Origin: Adiantum capillus-veneris
Taxonomy: Eukaryota; Streptophyta; Polypodiopsida; Polypodiales; Pteridaceae
Length of the DNA stretch: 64,000 bases
NCBI GenBank assembly: GCA_014529385.2
Contig: CM043964.1
Location: 138,408,529-138,472,528, forward strand
Direction: 5' to 3'
How positions within the stretch are numbered: position 1 is the stretch's first letter; each line of letters starts with the position of its first letter. Below the pieces are notes generated by a model. That model ran no database searches and was not told the DNA's origin. It worked only from the letters and a program-made list of their open reading frames with translations. Positions 10,782-21,189 of the stretch are shown piece after piece. Made by a program: the position numbers and the translations under genes.

Positions 10782-11400
10782 ATCGGGCCCAAATCACGTA
10801 TAGTCTCAATCTTGGCCGAATCCACTTGCACTCCTGCTGTTGAGACAAAGTGTCCCAAAAAGTGTATCTCTGAAGCAAATGATCTCTGTGTTCTACCTCA
10901 TTCTTGGAGAAAACAATGATATCATCAAAGAAAGTGCCAAAAAATAGCCTGTGCTCTTGAAAAATCCTGTCCGACATCCGGTTAAATGTCGCAGGAGCAT
11001 TGGTTAAACCAAAAGGCATCACCAAAAAAACTCAAATAACCCAAAAGTCGTCCGAAAAGCTGTCTTGTAGACGTCTTCCGACGCAATTCGGATCTGATGA
11101 TATCCACTCTTCAAGTCAATCCTGCTAAAGCACGAGGATCCCTGTAACCTGTCAAGTATATCATCGATCCTAGGAATCGGAAATCTGTTCTTGATGGTGA
11201 TTTTGTTGAGAGCTCTATAATCAATGCACATTCTCCAAGATCCGTCTTTCTTCAAATCCAACAACAGTGGAGAGCAGTACGGTGAAGTACCAGGCTGGAC
11301 AAGACCCTTTTCTAAGAGGTCTTTCACTTGGTTCATAATCTTTTCGATCTGTACTCGGCTCACACGATAAGGTGGCCAGTTCGGTGACGTGCTTCCAGGT
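10765..11400 (-). pseudogene. Reverse transcriptase of element B
   Basis: Typical Ty3/gypsy RT blocks are present: [60 protein letters not shown] and [10 protein letters not shown]. After a frameshift near 11020 the text continues [20 protein letters not shown] and the catalytic box FFDDIIVFSK (F-x-D-D). All catalytic Asp positions are visible but not in one frame. Confidence 0.92.
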
Positions 11401-11539
11401 ATCAGGTCAATGGTCTGATCTTCAGGCCCTCTAAAAAAGAAATCGGCATGAGTGTGGAGAAAAATCTTGGCGTTCTTTTGTTCAGGTCAAAACATAGTCA
11501 ACCTTTATCCATCGTTCAGTTCTCTCCCAAAAGAATTAG

Positions 11540-11760
11540 TAAAGAAACGGAAGTTCATCAAGTACAATCTCTGAGCCCTTCATTTGTCAAAGGCGCTTTC
11601 TCGGCCCGATAGTCAACCACGGCGTAGTTCTGGTGGTACCAAGGGATTCCGAGTAGAACGTCACTCGCGTGCCCTGAATGCTAGGTGTAATGGCAACATC
11701 CCATCCGGGTGCCAGTCGAACTACCTCCGCCTGTGGCGTCAGTCTGTCGGGCGTAATTCC
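11540..11760 (-). pseudogene. Protease remnant of element B
   Basis: In one minus frame the text reads DVLLGIPWYHQNYAVVDYRA, the second conserved block of gypsy retropepsins. It is followed by EKAPLTNEGLRDC. The DSG/DTG active-site block is not visible in frame. The call rests on this block and on its place between gag and RT. Confidence 0.6.
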
Positions 11761-11916
11761 AATCGAGCCGCCAATTCCAAGTGAAAAGAAGTTGGCCTTG
11801 GCTCCTTCAAAAGAGCTTCCTGATCCTTCACTTTGCCCCAAAAAGCGGCAAAGTTTGTACTTTCATTCATTTGATTCAGTGCAAGTCCCATGCCATGTGG
11901 TACCAGTTCTGCTTTT

Positions 11917-13484
11917 CTATCTACCTTTTCTGCCATATTCCTCAGCTGCTCTCGAACTCTTAGGCTTGTCGTCGTTCTTATCATTCTGTTCTTTTTGTGC
12001 CTTTTTAGGGCACTTCGCGGAGATATGTCCATGTTCCCCGCATCCAAAGCACTTCCCCTCTCTAATGAAGCGAACTTTCTCCTGAGGAAGCTTGGGTCGT
12101 GCATCCTTCTTCTCTGGGTTGCTCTTTTTCCTTCTACTTTCATTCCCAGAAGTCTGTTCGGCTCGTTGTGTCATGGCCTCATCTGTTGGGTAGGTCAGAC
12201 TGCCAGAGTGAATGGCAAAGCCCTGCTTCGCATGACTCATCAACTCCTAATAGAAGCTTACTTCTGTTCCAAGCAGTGATCTCAGATCTCTGTAGGTAGA
12301 CCCAAGGTAAACCGCTCAATCTGTTCTTTGAACGAGATCTTCTTGAATGAAGAGGCGGGTAGAAAAGAGCTCTAGAATCTTTCACAATAAGCATTGATTG
12401 TATCTTTCTTGGTCATCCGAAGATGGTTCCAAGCAGCTCATACATCTCGTTCATATTCTTGCGTCAACCAAGAAGAAATAAAAAGCTTCTTAAATTTCAG
12501 CCATTTAACTGGCGCAGTCTTGTTTAAAAGAAGAGTGGACCACCAAGTACGAGCATTCCCCTTAAAGTAAGAGGTAGCTCTCCGAATCTTGGAGTGCTCT
12601 GAATAGCGTCCTCCCGCAAAAGCGATGTCAAACTGCTGTATAAAAGACAAAGCCTTCGAAGCATCAAAGTATCCTGAGACAGTATCAAACTTGATTGAGT
12701 GGCCACCTTCCTTAAACTCTCTGACTTTCTTGCTTTTATCTTCGAGAAAGTCATACTGGTTGGCTTTGTAAAAATTCTTCTTGTTTGCATAAAAGTTTCC
12801 GTCATCGGAATCTGAGCTATTTGTAGATGAGTCCTCAGTAGAACTGTCAGTCTCTGGGCGAGATTTAGCCTTCTTTGCCTTTCTCTTGCCCTTTCTGAAG
12901 CGTTGCTTCTTGCTTTGCTTTTTACCTTTTCTGTCTTCTTCGCTCGAATCCGAGGAGCTAGAAGAACTGTTAGAAGAAGAAGAAGAAGAAGAACTTGGTA
13001 CTCCTTCAAATTGAACACGCTTCTTCTGTTTCTTTGCCTTGTCAAAAGTCGACTGACGACCCAAATAACCTGGAAAGTCAGTGATTTTCTTTTGCTTTTT
13101 GCCATGCTTTTTGGCTTTCTTCTATGCGTCAAAAAGCTGAGCAATCCGTGCATCAACCACCTCTTCTAGTTCCTTCCTTGAATATTGTTTGGGATCAAAA
13201 GGTTTCTTGAAAGCAGATTTTGGGGGTGGTGTAGTGGTTTTCTGCCACCACTGTGCATGCACTTCCTGAAAAGAAGTCTCGCTCATATATTTTGCCAATT
13301 TCGGATCCTTCGCAAAACTGAGCATCATCTTTGTTGCATCGCCGATCAATTGATGACGCTTCATCTCTCTTTGCTCCGCCTGAGTAGGCTGAGGCGGGCC
13401 ATACTATTTTTCTGAATCTTTGTTGAGATCCCAGCCCGCATCTCCAGATGCAGAGGGAGTCGACTGACCCTTGCGTGAAGCCAT
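11917..13484 (-). pseudogene. Gag of element B
   Basis: The frame starts MASRKGQSTPSASGDAGWDL at 13484 and hits a TAG about 25 residues in. A basic, Ser-rich middle (12800-13060) precedes the gag core: FDASKALSFIQQFDIAFAGG, YFKGNARTWWSTLLL and LKFKKLFISSWLTQEYERD. The zinc knuckle CFGCGEHGHISAKC (CX2CX4HX4C) lies near 12000-12060. Gag forms the particle and packages RNA. Stops and frame changes show it is inactive. Confidence 0.88.
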
Positions 13485-13533
13485 AGGTGCCGCGGAAAAA
13501 AAATTGGGGATCGGATTCCCGTAGAAGAGAAAT

Positions 13534-13553
13534 CGGCCGTGCTCTGATACCAC
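13534..13553 (-). other. Primer-binding site of element B (initiator tRNA-Met type)
   Basis: The minus strand reads GTGGTATCAGAGCACGGCCG next to the 5' LTR. The core TGGTATCAGAGC matches the plant initiator tRNA-Met. Confidence 0.92.
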
Positions 13554-14108
13554 TGTAATAGACTTGGACACTCCAAGTCAAGAATCAATCACGACAGCAC
13601 CAAATAACCACTTCAAACAATTCACAGATCACAATAGATTTGCATTGGCCCGGCGGAGTTCCGTGCCTAGAGATATTGGCCCCAAAGACTGGCGCCCCTT
13701 TTGGTATTTCTTTTTGTATTAATCAATCATCAAAGTACAAGAGAGCGGTTAGGGTTTCACTCTCAGACTCTGCGTCCAGATGCTCTGAGAAGTGAGGCCC
13801 TCACCACTAATTTAAAGATTACAAGGGATGCCCAAAAGCAGAGCCCCAAAAGCTTGAAAGCAAAAGCAGATTCTCTCTCTCTCTCTCAATGAGAGTCAGT
13901 AAAAAGAAAGTTCTCTTTTTCTCTCTCTTTCTCCCAAATCATAGCAAAAAGCTGAGATTTGCGTCGCTCAAAATTTCCATTTTTTTTTTCCAGCCTCCGC
14001 GATTTCCAGAAATTAGGGTTTTTGGCAAAAATTAGGGTTTGCAAGAATTTTAGGGTTAGCAGAAATTAGGGTTTTTGCTGTCCGTAGCCACGTCATCACT
14101 TTGTGACA
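13554..14108 (-). repeat. 5' LTR of element B
   Basis: Partner of 7723-8265. TTAGGG words recur near 14013, 14032, 14050 and 14066, again close to the LTR 5' end on the element's strand. A (CT)n run and a poly-T run (near 13980) are also shared. Confidence 0.95.
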
Positions 14109-15835
14109 CCCTGCCCCTGTGGGGCAAATCTTGCAATCACTACATTCCAGGAGTCCACGCTCCGAACAAGAAGCTCCTCAAGCACTTTTTGTGCTCTATG
14201 AAGTGCACCACATTTAGCAAACATGTCAACCAAGGCATTGCCAAGCACGACATCTTTTTTCAACAGCCCTTGACTAACAATATCAGCATGAATTGTTATG
14301 CCCATATCAGTATCTTGCGTAGAGCCGCATGCCTTCAAGATGCATGCATATGTGATTGTATCTGGAGAGAGGCCCTCGCTTTGCATTCGCTGAAAACAGC
14401 CGAGAGATTTCTGGCCCTTCTTCTGGTGCGTGTATCCTGCAATCAAATGCACTCCTCGAGACGACATTTGGGACAGGAAGCTCATCAAGCACTTTTTGTG
14501 CTTTCTGAAGTGCACCACATTTGACATATATATCGACCAAGGCATTGCCAAGCACAACAATTTTTTGCAACATCCCTTGACTAACAATATCAGACTGAAT
14601 TTTTAAGCTCATATTAGCATCTTGTGTAGCGTCACATGCCTTCAAGATGCACGTGTAGGTGATTGCATCTGGAGAGAGGCCCTCACTTTGCATCCACTAA
14701 AAACAGCTTGTCCCTGCTGCTGTTGTGCGTATCCGACAATCAGTCGACGTCGTTCTGAACGGTAAGCTCCTCAAGCACTTTTTGTGCTTGGTGAAGTGCA
14801 CCACCTTTGGCATACATAATATCGACCAAGGCAGTGCCACGCACGACATCTCTTTTCAAGAGCATCTTGCATAGAGCCACATGCCTCCAAGATGCACGCA
14901 TAGGTGATAGCGTCTAGAGAAAGGCCCTCGCTTCACACCTGCTGAAAAAAGCCCAGAGCTTCTTGGCCGGCCCTTGTTGGGCATATCTTGCAATCAATGC
15001 GTTCCAAATGACGACATCCTGCAAAGGAGCACCACATTTGGCATACATATCGACCAAGGCATTGCCAAGAACGGCATCTCTTTTCAAGAGCATCTTGCGT
15101 AGAGCCACATGCCTTCAAGATGCACGCATATGTGATTGCATCTGGAGAGAGGCCCTCGCTTTGCATCCGCTGAAAACAGCTGAGAGATTTTTGGCACTAC
15201 TACTATTGCGCGTATCCCGCAATCAATGCACTCCAAGAGACGGCATTCGGAACAGGAAGCTCCTCAGGCACGTTTTGTGCTTTCTGAAGTGCACCACATT
15301 TAGTATACATATCGACCAAGGCATTGCCAAGCACGATAATTTTTGCAACAGCCCTTGGATAACAATACTAGAGTGAATTTTTTAGGCCCATATCAACATC
15401 TTATGTAGAGCCACATGCCTTCAAGATGCACGCATAGGTAATTGCATCTGGACAGAGGCCCTCACTTTCCATCTGCTGAAAACAGCCTAGAGCTTTTTGT
15501 CCCTGCTCCTGTTGTTCCCGCAATCAGTTAACGCCGTTCCAAATAGTAAGCTCCTCAAGCACTTTTTGTGCTTTCTGAAGTGCATCACATCTGGCATTCA
15601 TATCAACCAAGGTAGTGCCAAGCACGATATCTCTTTTCAAGAGCAAGATGTAGGAGTAGGTGATAGCGTCTGTAGAAAGCATAGGTGATGGCGTCTGGAG
15701 AAAGGCCCTCGCTTCATACTTGCTAAAAACAGCCCAGAGCTTCCTAGCATGGCTCTTGTCGGGCATATTCTGCAATCAGTGCGTTCCAAAAGACGACACC
15801 CCGCACAGGAGCATCACATTTGGCATTTTGGTGGA
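14109..15835 (-). pseudogene. PLS-class PPR pseudogene, proximal part of the interrupted copy
   Basis: Minus-strand PPR modules repeat about every 300 bp: MQSEGLSPDAITYACILKAC, GSTQDTDMGITIHADIVSQG, VVLGNALVDMFAKCGALHRA and QKVLEELLVRSVDSWNVVIA. At least five module sets occur between 14110 and 15800, in shifting frames with internal deletions (for example near 14880 and 15640). The copy runs on as 7686-7722 and 1741-1932 once elements A and B are removed. Its 5' end is replaced by LINE sequence at about 15836. It is dead, but its ancestor was a plant organellar RNA-binding PPR protein. Confidence 0.9.
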
Positions 15836-17520
15836 TCTAATCCAAAGTCTGGGTACAAAAATAAGAATGAAGTAAGTTGAAAGACTAAAATCATCATCAT
15901 CATCAGCATCATTAATGCCGAGGATGCGTGGCATTGGCCATTGTCCGATAAAGTATTGCATCGGTCGCTGAAGAGCTTCGTCAATGTTTGTCTCTGTAAA
16001 TAGTCATACTGGGCGTTTCCCATGTCGTGCTAGAATAGTCCTGATCCTCTGATGCAGCCTCCGTTGATGTCGTGGTCGCCCTCGTAGACGTGGACGTCTA
16101 GCTCTTCCAAGATCAATGGGTCTGTCAGCTAATATTCCTCTGGTATAAGTAGGCTCTAAAGTCTTCTGTGAAGCATGCTCATCTAGTTGCTGAGTCCCTG
16201 CTATAAAGAAGTCAGTGATCTCCCTCTTTGAATGTCTCCCACCGCTTGATCTCCTCAAGCAACTCTCTCTGTGTCTGTGCAACTCTAGTAAAAACAACCC
16301 AAGGCATCTCTAATCCTGATATGTTATGACTCTAACCAACGACTTAAAGCCCTCTGTGAATAGGCCTCGTATCTCATAGTATACCGGACATTGACAAATG
16401 TGATGTAACTCTGTCTCTGGCTCTATATGACACAAGTGGCATATCTTGGCCTTTGCTGGTACTCTCCTAAATCTGCCAGTCTCAATCTCTAGCTGATGCG
16501 ACAATGTGTGCATCTGACCAAAATAGCACATCGTATCCCATAGGATAAATGAATGTCTATATAGGCGGTTTGATACATATCCATCCTCTGTTATTTGGAG
16601 AAGATGCTCTCTATAGAAAGCCATCTTCGTGCCCAACTCATGTATCGGCTGTATCCATGTGCTCCTCGTATCTAGCTGAATCAAATCCTAATGTATGAGT
16701 TTAGTGATCTCTGTCCGCGTGAGAGACAGGGAGGGTGCATCCAAGGAGTAATGGAATGGAGGTAGTCTATCCATGCTAAAGCCATGTGACTGAAACCATG
16801 ATTTCATTTGCCCATATTAGCATGCTGTGTTCCCCTGTAGTGCTAGCTCTCAGGATGACTTGATGGCTAGCCGAGCATATCTGTCTCTGGGGAAGTCCCA
16901 TAAATTATGCATGAAAGATAATGATCTAGTAAGGGCCTCGACTACGAGAGGGGGGCAACTAGCTCGGCCCAAATAATCTCATGTGGCACTGAGGGCTTAT
17001 GCATGAAAGATAATGATCTAGTAAGGGCCTCGACTACGAGAGGGGGGCAACTAGCTCGGCCCAAATAATCTCATGTGGCACTGAGGGCTTAGCCCAAATC
17101 ATCCAAGAGATCATAGAGACTAGAGGCCTCTCCATACATCTCTATCCATCAGTGCTACCAAATTTACCATGGTGGTCCAATGAGGGTCTCCAAATCTGAA
17201 CCCCGTAAAGCATAGTTGAAGCCACTAGAGTGTCAAAAAGCCATAGCTTTGTTTGAGTTTCTTGAAACTGAACCTGCGAACATATCTTCTCCAATCCTCC
17301 CAAGGTAGCATAAGCTCTTGTCAATCTAGTCTCTGCCTCTCTCCTCAATGAAAACACCGGTCCACTGAAGACTACCCCAAGATAGGTGTATCTATATACA
17401 CCCATCTGTATACTCCACCGTCTCGTGGCCATAAGTAAATGTGGGTGATGACCTCCCGACCCACTGTCGTGTGGTGTTAAACACCATAACCTTGGGCAAA
17501 TGTGTACAAAACATCTAAAT
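15836..17520 (-). mobile_element. LINE (non-LTR retrotransposon), 3' part only
   Basis: The minus strand reads YLGVVFSGPVFSLRREAETR, LTRAYATLGGLEKICSQVQF and [20 protein letters not shown], typical of the post-RT region of plant LINEs. Further down, AKICHLCHIEPETELHHICQ and CPVYYEIRGLF form the C-terminal CCHC zinc-binding motif of LINE ORF2. The endonuclease and RT core are absent. Stops and frameshifts are frequent. The 3' end is probably near 15836-15910, where the minus strand has a (GAT)n-like tail. It abuts the PPR pseudogene on one side and the CSN5 retrocopy on the other. Confidence 0.82.
16907..17090. repeat. Two-copy 92-bp tandem duplication inside the LINE
   Basis: The text from ATGCATGAAAGATAATGATC to CACTGAGGGCTT occurs at 16907-16998 and again at 16999-17090 with essentially no differences. 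It is a recent local duplication that shifts the LINE frame. Confidence 0.93.
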
Positions 17521-17543
17521 GACGCTGCCTCCCCTCCGGGAGT

Positions 17544-17544
<1 letters not shown>

Positions 17545-17593
<49 letters not shown>
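17545..17593. repeat. (GA)n microsatellite
   Basis: About 24 GA units immediately 5' of the first CSN5 retrocopy. The equivalent run is present before the second copy (22876-22914), so it was part of the duplicated unit and may be 5' UTR of the source transcript. Confidence 0.97.
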
Positions 17594-17597
<4 letters not shown>

Positions 17598-18272
17598 TAT
17601 ACGAGGAACATAGCTTGTGTTTGTGCGTGTGAGAGAAGCTTGAGATGGTTGTCGCTTTCCCATCTGCGGCAGTAGCACGCCAGACTTGGGAGATCGAGAA
17701 CAACATAGTGTCTTTGGAAGGAGGTGCAAAGTCAGACTCCGTGTATATTTATGATGAGGCAGGGCAAGCATTGATTCAACAACAGAAGCCATGGTTGCAA
17801 GCGCCCCACGAATTCAAGAATGTGAGAATTTCAGCCCTTGCCCTCCTCAAGATGTTCATGCATGCACATGCAGGTGGTACGATCGAGGCAATGGATATCA
17901 TGCAGGGCAAGACTGAAGGTGACACTATCATCGTCATGGATGCCTTAGTTCTTCCTATTGAAGGTACCAAAACTCGTGTTAATGCTCAGGCTGATACTTT
18001 TGAATATATGGTGGAATACCCTCAGACTAACAAGAAGGTAGGGCGGCTTGAGAACGTCGTGAGCTCGTACCATTGTCACCATGGTTATAGCTGCTGGCTT
18101 TCTGGCATTAAGTAAATACACAACTGCAAAATCAGAAATACCAGGAACCTTTCCTAGCAGTTGTCATTGATCCTACACGAATGATATCTGCTGGGAAAGT
18201 TGAAATTGGAGCATTTCGCACTTTTACAGAGGTTATAAACCTCCAGATGAACAACCCTCTGAGTATCAGACC
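17594..18272 (+). pseudogene. CSN5 (COP9 signalosome subunit 5) retrocopy 1, 5' part
   Basis: From ATG at 17645 the frame reads VARQTWEIENNIVSLEGGAK, FKNVRISALALLKMFMHAHA, EGDTIIVMDALVLPIEGTKT and EYMVEYPQTNKKVGRLENVV. This is the JAMM/MPN+ domain of CSN5, the deneddylase that removes NEDD8 from cullins. The metal motif HSHPG is altered to HCHHG and the conserved MGxMQGKT is MDIMQGKT. A one-base deletion near 18110 shifts the frame; coding resemblance continues as [14 protein letters not shown] and [14 protein letters not shown] until copia element E interrupts at 18273. No introns are seen, so it is a processed copy. Confidence 0.9.
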
Positions 18273-18619
18273 TGTGAGAACTTAGAGATTAACTTAAATG
18301 TGATTAATATCACTGTTAATTAATATGCTAATGTCAAGACATAAAAGAGTGCAAGATAGAAATAGAGCAATGACAATAGATTGCACTTGAATGGAGAAAG
18401 AACACCCTATTACAAATTAGAGCAGTTAATGGGATTTATATACAAGTTGAGGGAGTGAGGATTATCCATCACATGTGAATTATAGGTTGGTGGGAATAGA
18501 CACATGTTGAGACTTACATAGGTGGAAGGGGTCCATGTGGGAATTAGGTGTAAGGAGTTTGGGAATAGAGGTAGGTGGAAAGAAGTCCACACTTAATAAA
18601 ATAATAAGTTACTTTTACA
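18273..18619 (-). repeat. 3' LTR of element E
   Basis: 347 bp, from TGTGAGAACTTAGAG to GTTACTTTTACA. Direct copy of 22127-22473. Confidence 0.96.
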
Positions 18620-18630
18620 TCCCCCCTTAA
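18620..18630 (-). other. Polypurine tract of element E
   Basis: The minus strand reads TTAAGGGGGGA directly before the 3' LTR. Confidence 0.85.
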
Positions 18631-18728
18631 GGGTGGACTTCTCGTTGTAACGCATTGATATTGATGAACAAAAAGCTTTGTGAAGTAGCCATGTCGTAGA
18701 TACATGCTATCCCCCCTCAATGAGAAGT

Positions 18729-19352
18729 TCATCCAATGGGGATCAAACTCAAATTACGAGATGAGGCGTGAGAGATGCAGTCAATTGCTTGCAGAAGCAT
18801 GTACTCCGATGTGCCAAGAAGAGGAATGTCATCCGATGTGCCTAAGATAGCCATGCCTTTAGATATTTGCCACATGTAGATATTGTAGTCTTGTTGTTGA
18901 GTGAAGCTGCGAGCGACAAGGCGTGCCTTGTAGTGATCAACTGATCCATTGGGGTGGTATTTCTTCTTTAATAGCCATTTGCAAGAGACAATGTTATGAG
19001 TCTTAGGAGGTGGCACAAGCTCCCAAGTGTTAGCGGCATGCCACTCCTTGCTCTCTCTAGAAGCGAGGGCATCAAGAACAAAGAGGGGAAGGGCATCTTC
19101 AAGAGGCTCTGGTGGATGTTCAAGAATCATTTCATCACTGAGGACAACAGAGAAATTGATGGCTTCATAGATCTCGCAAAGAGAGTAGGTGCGGCCATGC
19201 GAGCTAGAGGCGGCTTGGTCCAAGTGTATAGCCGAAGTATGTTGGGATGGCAAGGTGGCAGAAGTAGAGCTATGGGGCTTGACTTCCTCGACATCTACTG
19301 GGATGGTAGTACCTGGCAAGGCTTCGTAGGAGTTGCGGAAAAAAGATGGCAA
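18729..19352 (-). pseudogene. Truncated copia reverse transcriptase, element E
   Basis: The RVT_2 start block is clear: SRESKEWHAANTWELVPPPK, NIVSCKWLLKKKYHPNGSVD and HYKARLVARSFTQQQDYN. Immediately after, the text becomes unrelated (IYMWQISKGMAILGTSDDIP). The palm with YVDD and the RNase H domain are therefore deleted. The frame is open for 207 residues but cannot make a polymerase. Confidence 0.88.
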
Positions 19353-19582
19353 TTGTGAAGGTGAGACCGGTAGCGAAGGTGATGGGAGCTCACGAGGTGG
19401 AGCACCGAGTGTCTGCAGTGTGATGGAAGTAGCGACAGCCGGGATCTAGCCATCTAGACCCCAAAACCTTAAGATGATGGAGACCTCTCATCTATCAAAA
19501 TTGACTTCTCTTACGGTGTTGGTGATGGTGTCAACTGCGAGGAGATGGGTGCAAGAGGTGGTGCAGGAGTGTTGCTGATTGG

Positions 19583-19945
19583 CTATGCATGAGAATGTGG
19601 GGTACGAGGAGGTGGATGGGCGATGAGGAAAGGCCTTTGGATGGTGAAGGGAGGCTCAAGATTGTGCCCAGATGGGTGGAAAATTTGCATGGGTGTGTGT
19701 GTGGGTGAGGCCGTCAACAAAGATTGATGAGAAGAGTGGACTGGTGATGAGAATGTAGGGTGCAATGGTGGAAAAGATTTACCTGAGATGATGAATTCTT
19801 CATCAAAGACGATGGTGCGGGCAAAGATAAACTTGTGATGATCTGGGATATAGAGGCGGTATGCCTTGATGCCAAAGCGATCACCATAGCCGACAAAAGT
19901 CGTGCGTTGAGCACGTGGTGATAGTTTTGATAGAGGTTGCGTCAC
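19583..19945 (-). pseudogene. Integrase C-terminal region of element E
   Basis: The text FVGYGDRFGIKAYRLYIPDH and FIFARTIVFDEEFI is the conserved copia segment after the integrase core (FlGY...KgYrly.p...i..SrdVvFdE). A Pro/Ser/His-rich spacer follows. It is separated from the core frame by a frameshift. Confidence 0.8.
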
Positions 19946-20005
19946 AAGTGGGTATGCAATGCTTCCAAAGATGCGAAGGTGGCCAAGATGAGGTGGGTGA
20001 CCGTG

Positions 20006-21022
20006 CTAGAGGGTGTAGGGTGTAGGATTGCGGGTGGATGGAATGCGATTTTGAAGGTAGCACGTAGTGGCGGTAGCTTCTTCCCAATAGTTGTCTGGGA
20101 GGCTAGCTTGAAGAAGCATGGTACGAGCAACTTCGAATAGTGTGCGATTCTTGTGCTCGGCATGACCGTTTTGTTGTGGGTGGTCGATGATGGAGAATTC
20201 ATGTCGAATGCTAGCAGAAAGACATAGATCTTTGAATGCATGAGAAGTGTATTCCCCACCATGATATGTGCGGAGAGTTTTAATGTGGCAGCCATGTTTA
20301 GTCTCAACTAATGCCTTGAATGTGAAAAAATTAGAGAAGGTTGAGGATTTCTCGGCCATGTAGTAAGTAGTTGTGTATTTTGAGAAATCATCTATAAAAG
20401 TAAGCATATACTTATTGCCAGTGAGTGAGTTGACGGGCAATGGGCCACAAACATCAGAGTGGATGAGGTAGATGTGAGTGAGGTGCTTGGGAAGACCTAG
20501 TGCAAGTTGGCGATGAGTGAGTAGGTGTAAAACATATTGAGAAATATGTCCTAGTCTATAATGCCATTTGAGTGTGTTTTCTTGTCTTTTTATGGATGAT
20601 GCAAATGCATGTGCAGGCGATGAGTCACCCAATGGATAAAGACGCCCAGTTTTGGGGACCAAAAGTGTGACATACTGACCATCTTTGTTTAGTGCCAAAA
20701 TGTGGCAGCCTTCTCGCATGAATTTGATGATGACACCGTTGTCGGTTAGCTCACTGACAGAGATGAGATTTTTCTTGAGACCAGGGACATAATATACGTG
20801 AGAAATAGTGGTGTGTAGGCCATTAGGTAGGTTAATGAAAGCATCTCTATAGGCTTTGGCGAGCTGGATGCTGTTATCATCGAGGCATACTTCTAGAGGG
20901 TGTTCTAGATAAGTGATGTTGGATAGCCAGTGTAGGTGATATGTCATATGATGGGTGGCGCCCGTATCAAGTAGCCAGATATTGGGATATGAAGTAGCTA
21001 TATTGGTGGCATATAGTTGCAA
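20006..21022 (-). CDS. Copia protease-integrase segment, element E
   Basis: A 338-residue open frame. The protease active site is WLLDTGATHHMT near the start, then VYYVPGLKKNLISVSELTDN. The GAG-pre-integrase part follows (KWHYRLGHISQYVLHLL). The integrase core has its first Asp in LIHSDVCGPLPVNSLTGNKY and its Glu in HPQQNGHAEHKNRTLFEVAR. The second Asp, normally in RTDNGGE, is Tyr (LRTYHGGEYTS), so integrase is probably inactive although the frame is open. Zinc-coordinating residues before the core are partly lost. Confidence 0.88.
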   Translation of the reverse strand: MQLYATNIATSYPNIWLLDTGATHHMTYHLHWLSNITYLEHPLEVCLDDNSIQLAKAYRDAFINLPNGLHTTISHVYYVPGLKKNLISVSELTDNGVIIKFMREGCHILALNKDGQYVTLLVPKTGRLYPLGDSSPAHAFASSIKRQENTLKWHYRLGHISQYVLHLLTHRQLALGLPKHLTHIYLIHSDVCGPLPVNSLTGNKYMLTFIDDFSKYTTTYYMAEKSSTFSNFFTFKALVETKHGCHIKTLRTYHGGEYTSHAFKDLCLSASIRHEFSIIDHPQQNGHAEHKNRTLFEVARTMLLQASLPDNYWEEATATTCYLQNRIPSTRNPTPYTL

Positions 21023-21189
21023 AGGATAAGATGGGCTATCGTAAGTAGATATGTCAGCATAATGAGCTTGACCATAAATAAAAGGAGATGGCTGGCCATG
21101 GCGTTCCCCCCCTTGAGGGTAAGAAGGATATAGATTAGGGTGAGAGATAGGATGATTACCTTGAGTGCGTGGTTACCGACAGTCCTTTG

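Larger units (their letters stand above)
7723..14108 (-). mobile_element. Ty3/gypsy chromovirus-type LTR retrotransposon B
   Basis: LTRs of 543 bp (7723-8265) and 555 bp (13554-14108) have TGT...ACA ends, with a perfect 5-bp TSD CCCTG at 7718-7722 and 14109-14113. The interior on the minus strand runs gag, protease, RT, RNase H, integrase, GPY/F and chromodomain, the order expected for a chromovirus. A tRNA-Met PBS adjoins the right LTR and a purine tract the left. Stops and frameshifts break gag, pol and the chromodomain, and the integrase core has lost its middle. It is an autonomous-type element that is now dead. Confidence 0.95.
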
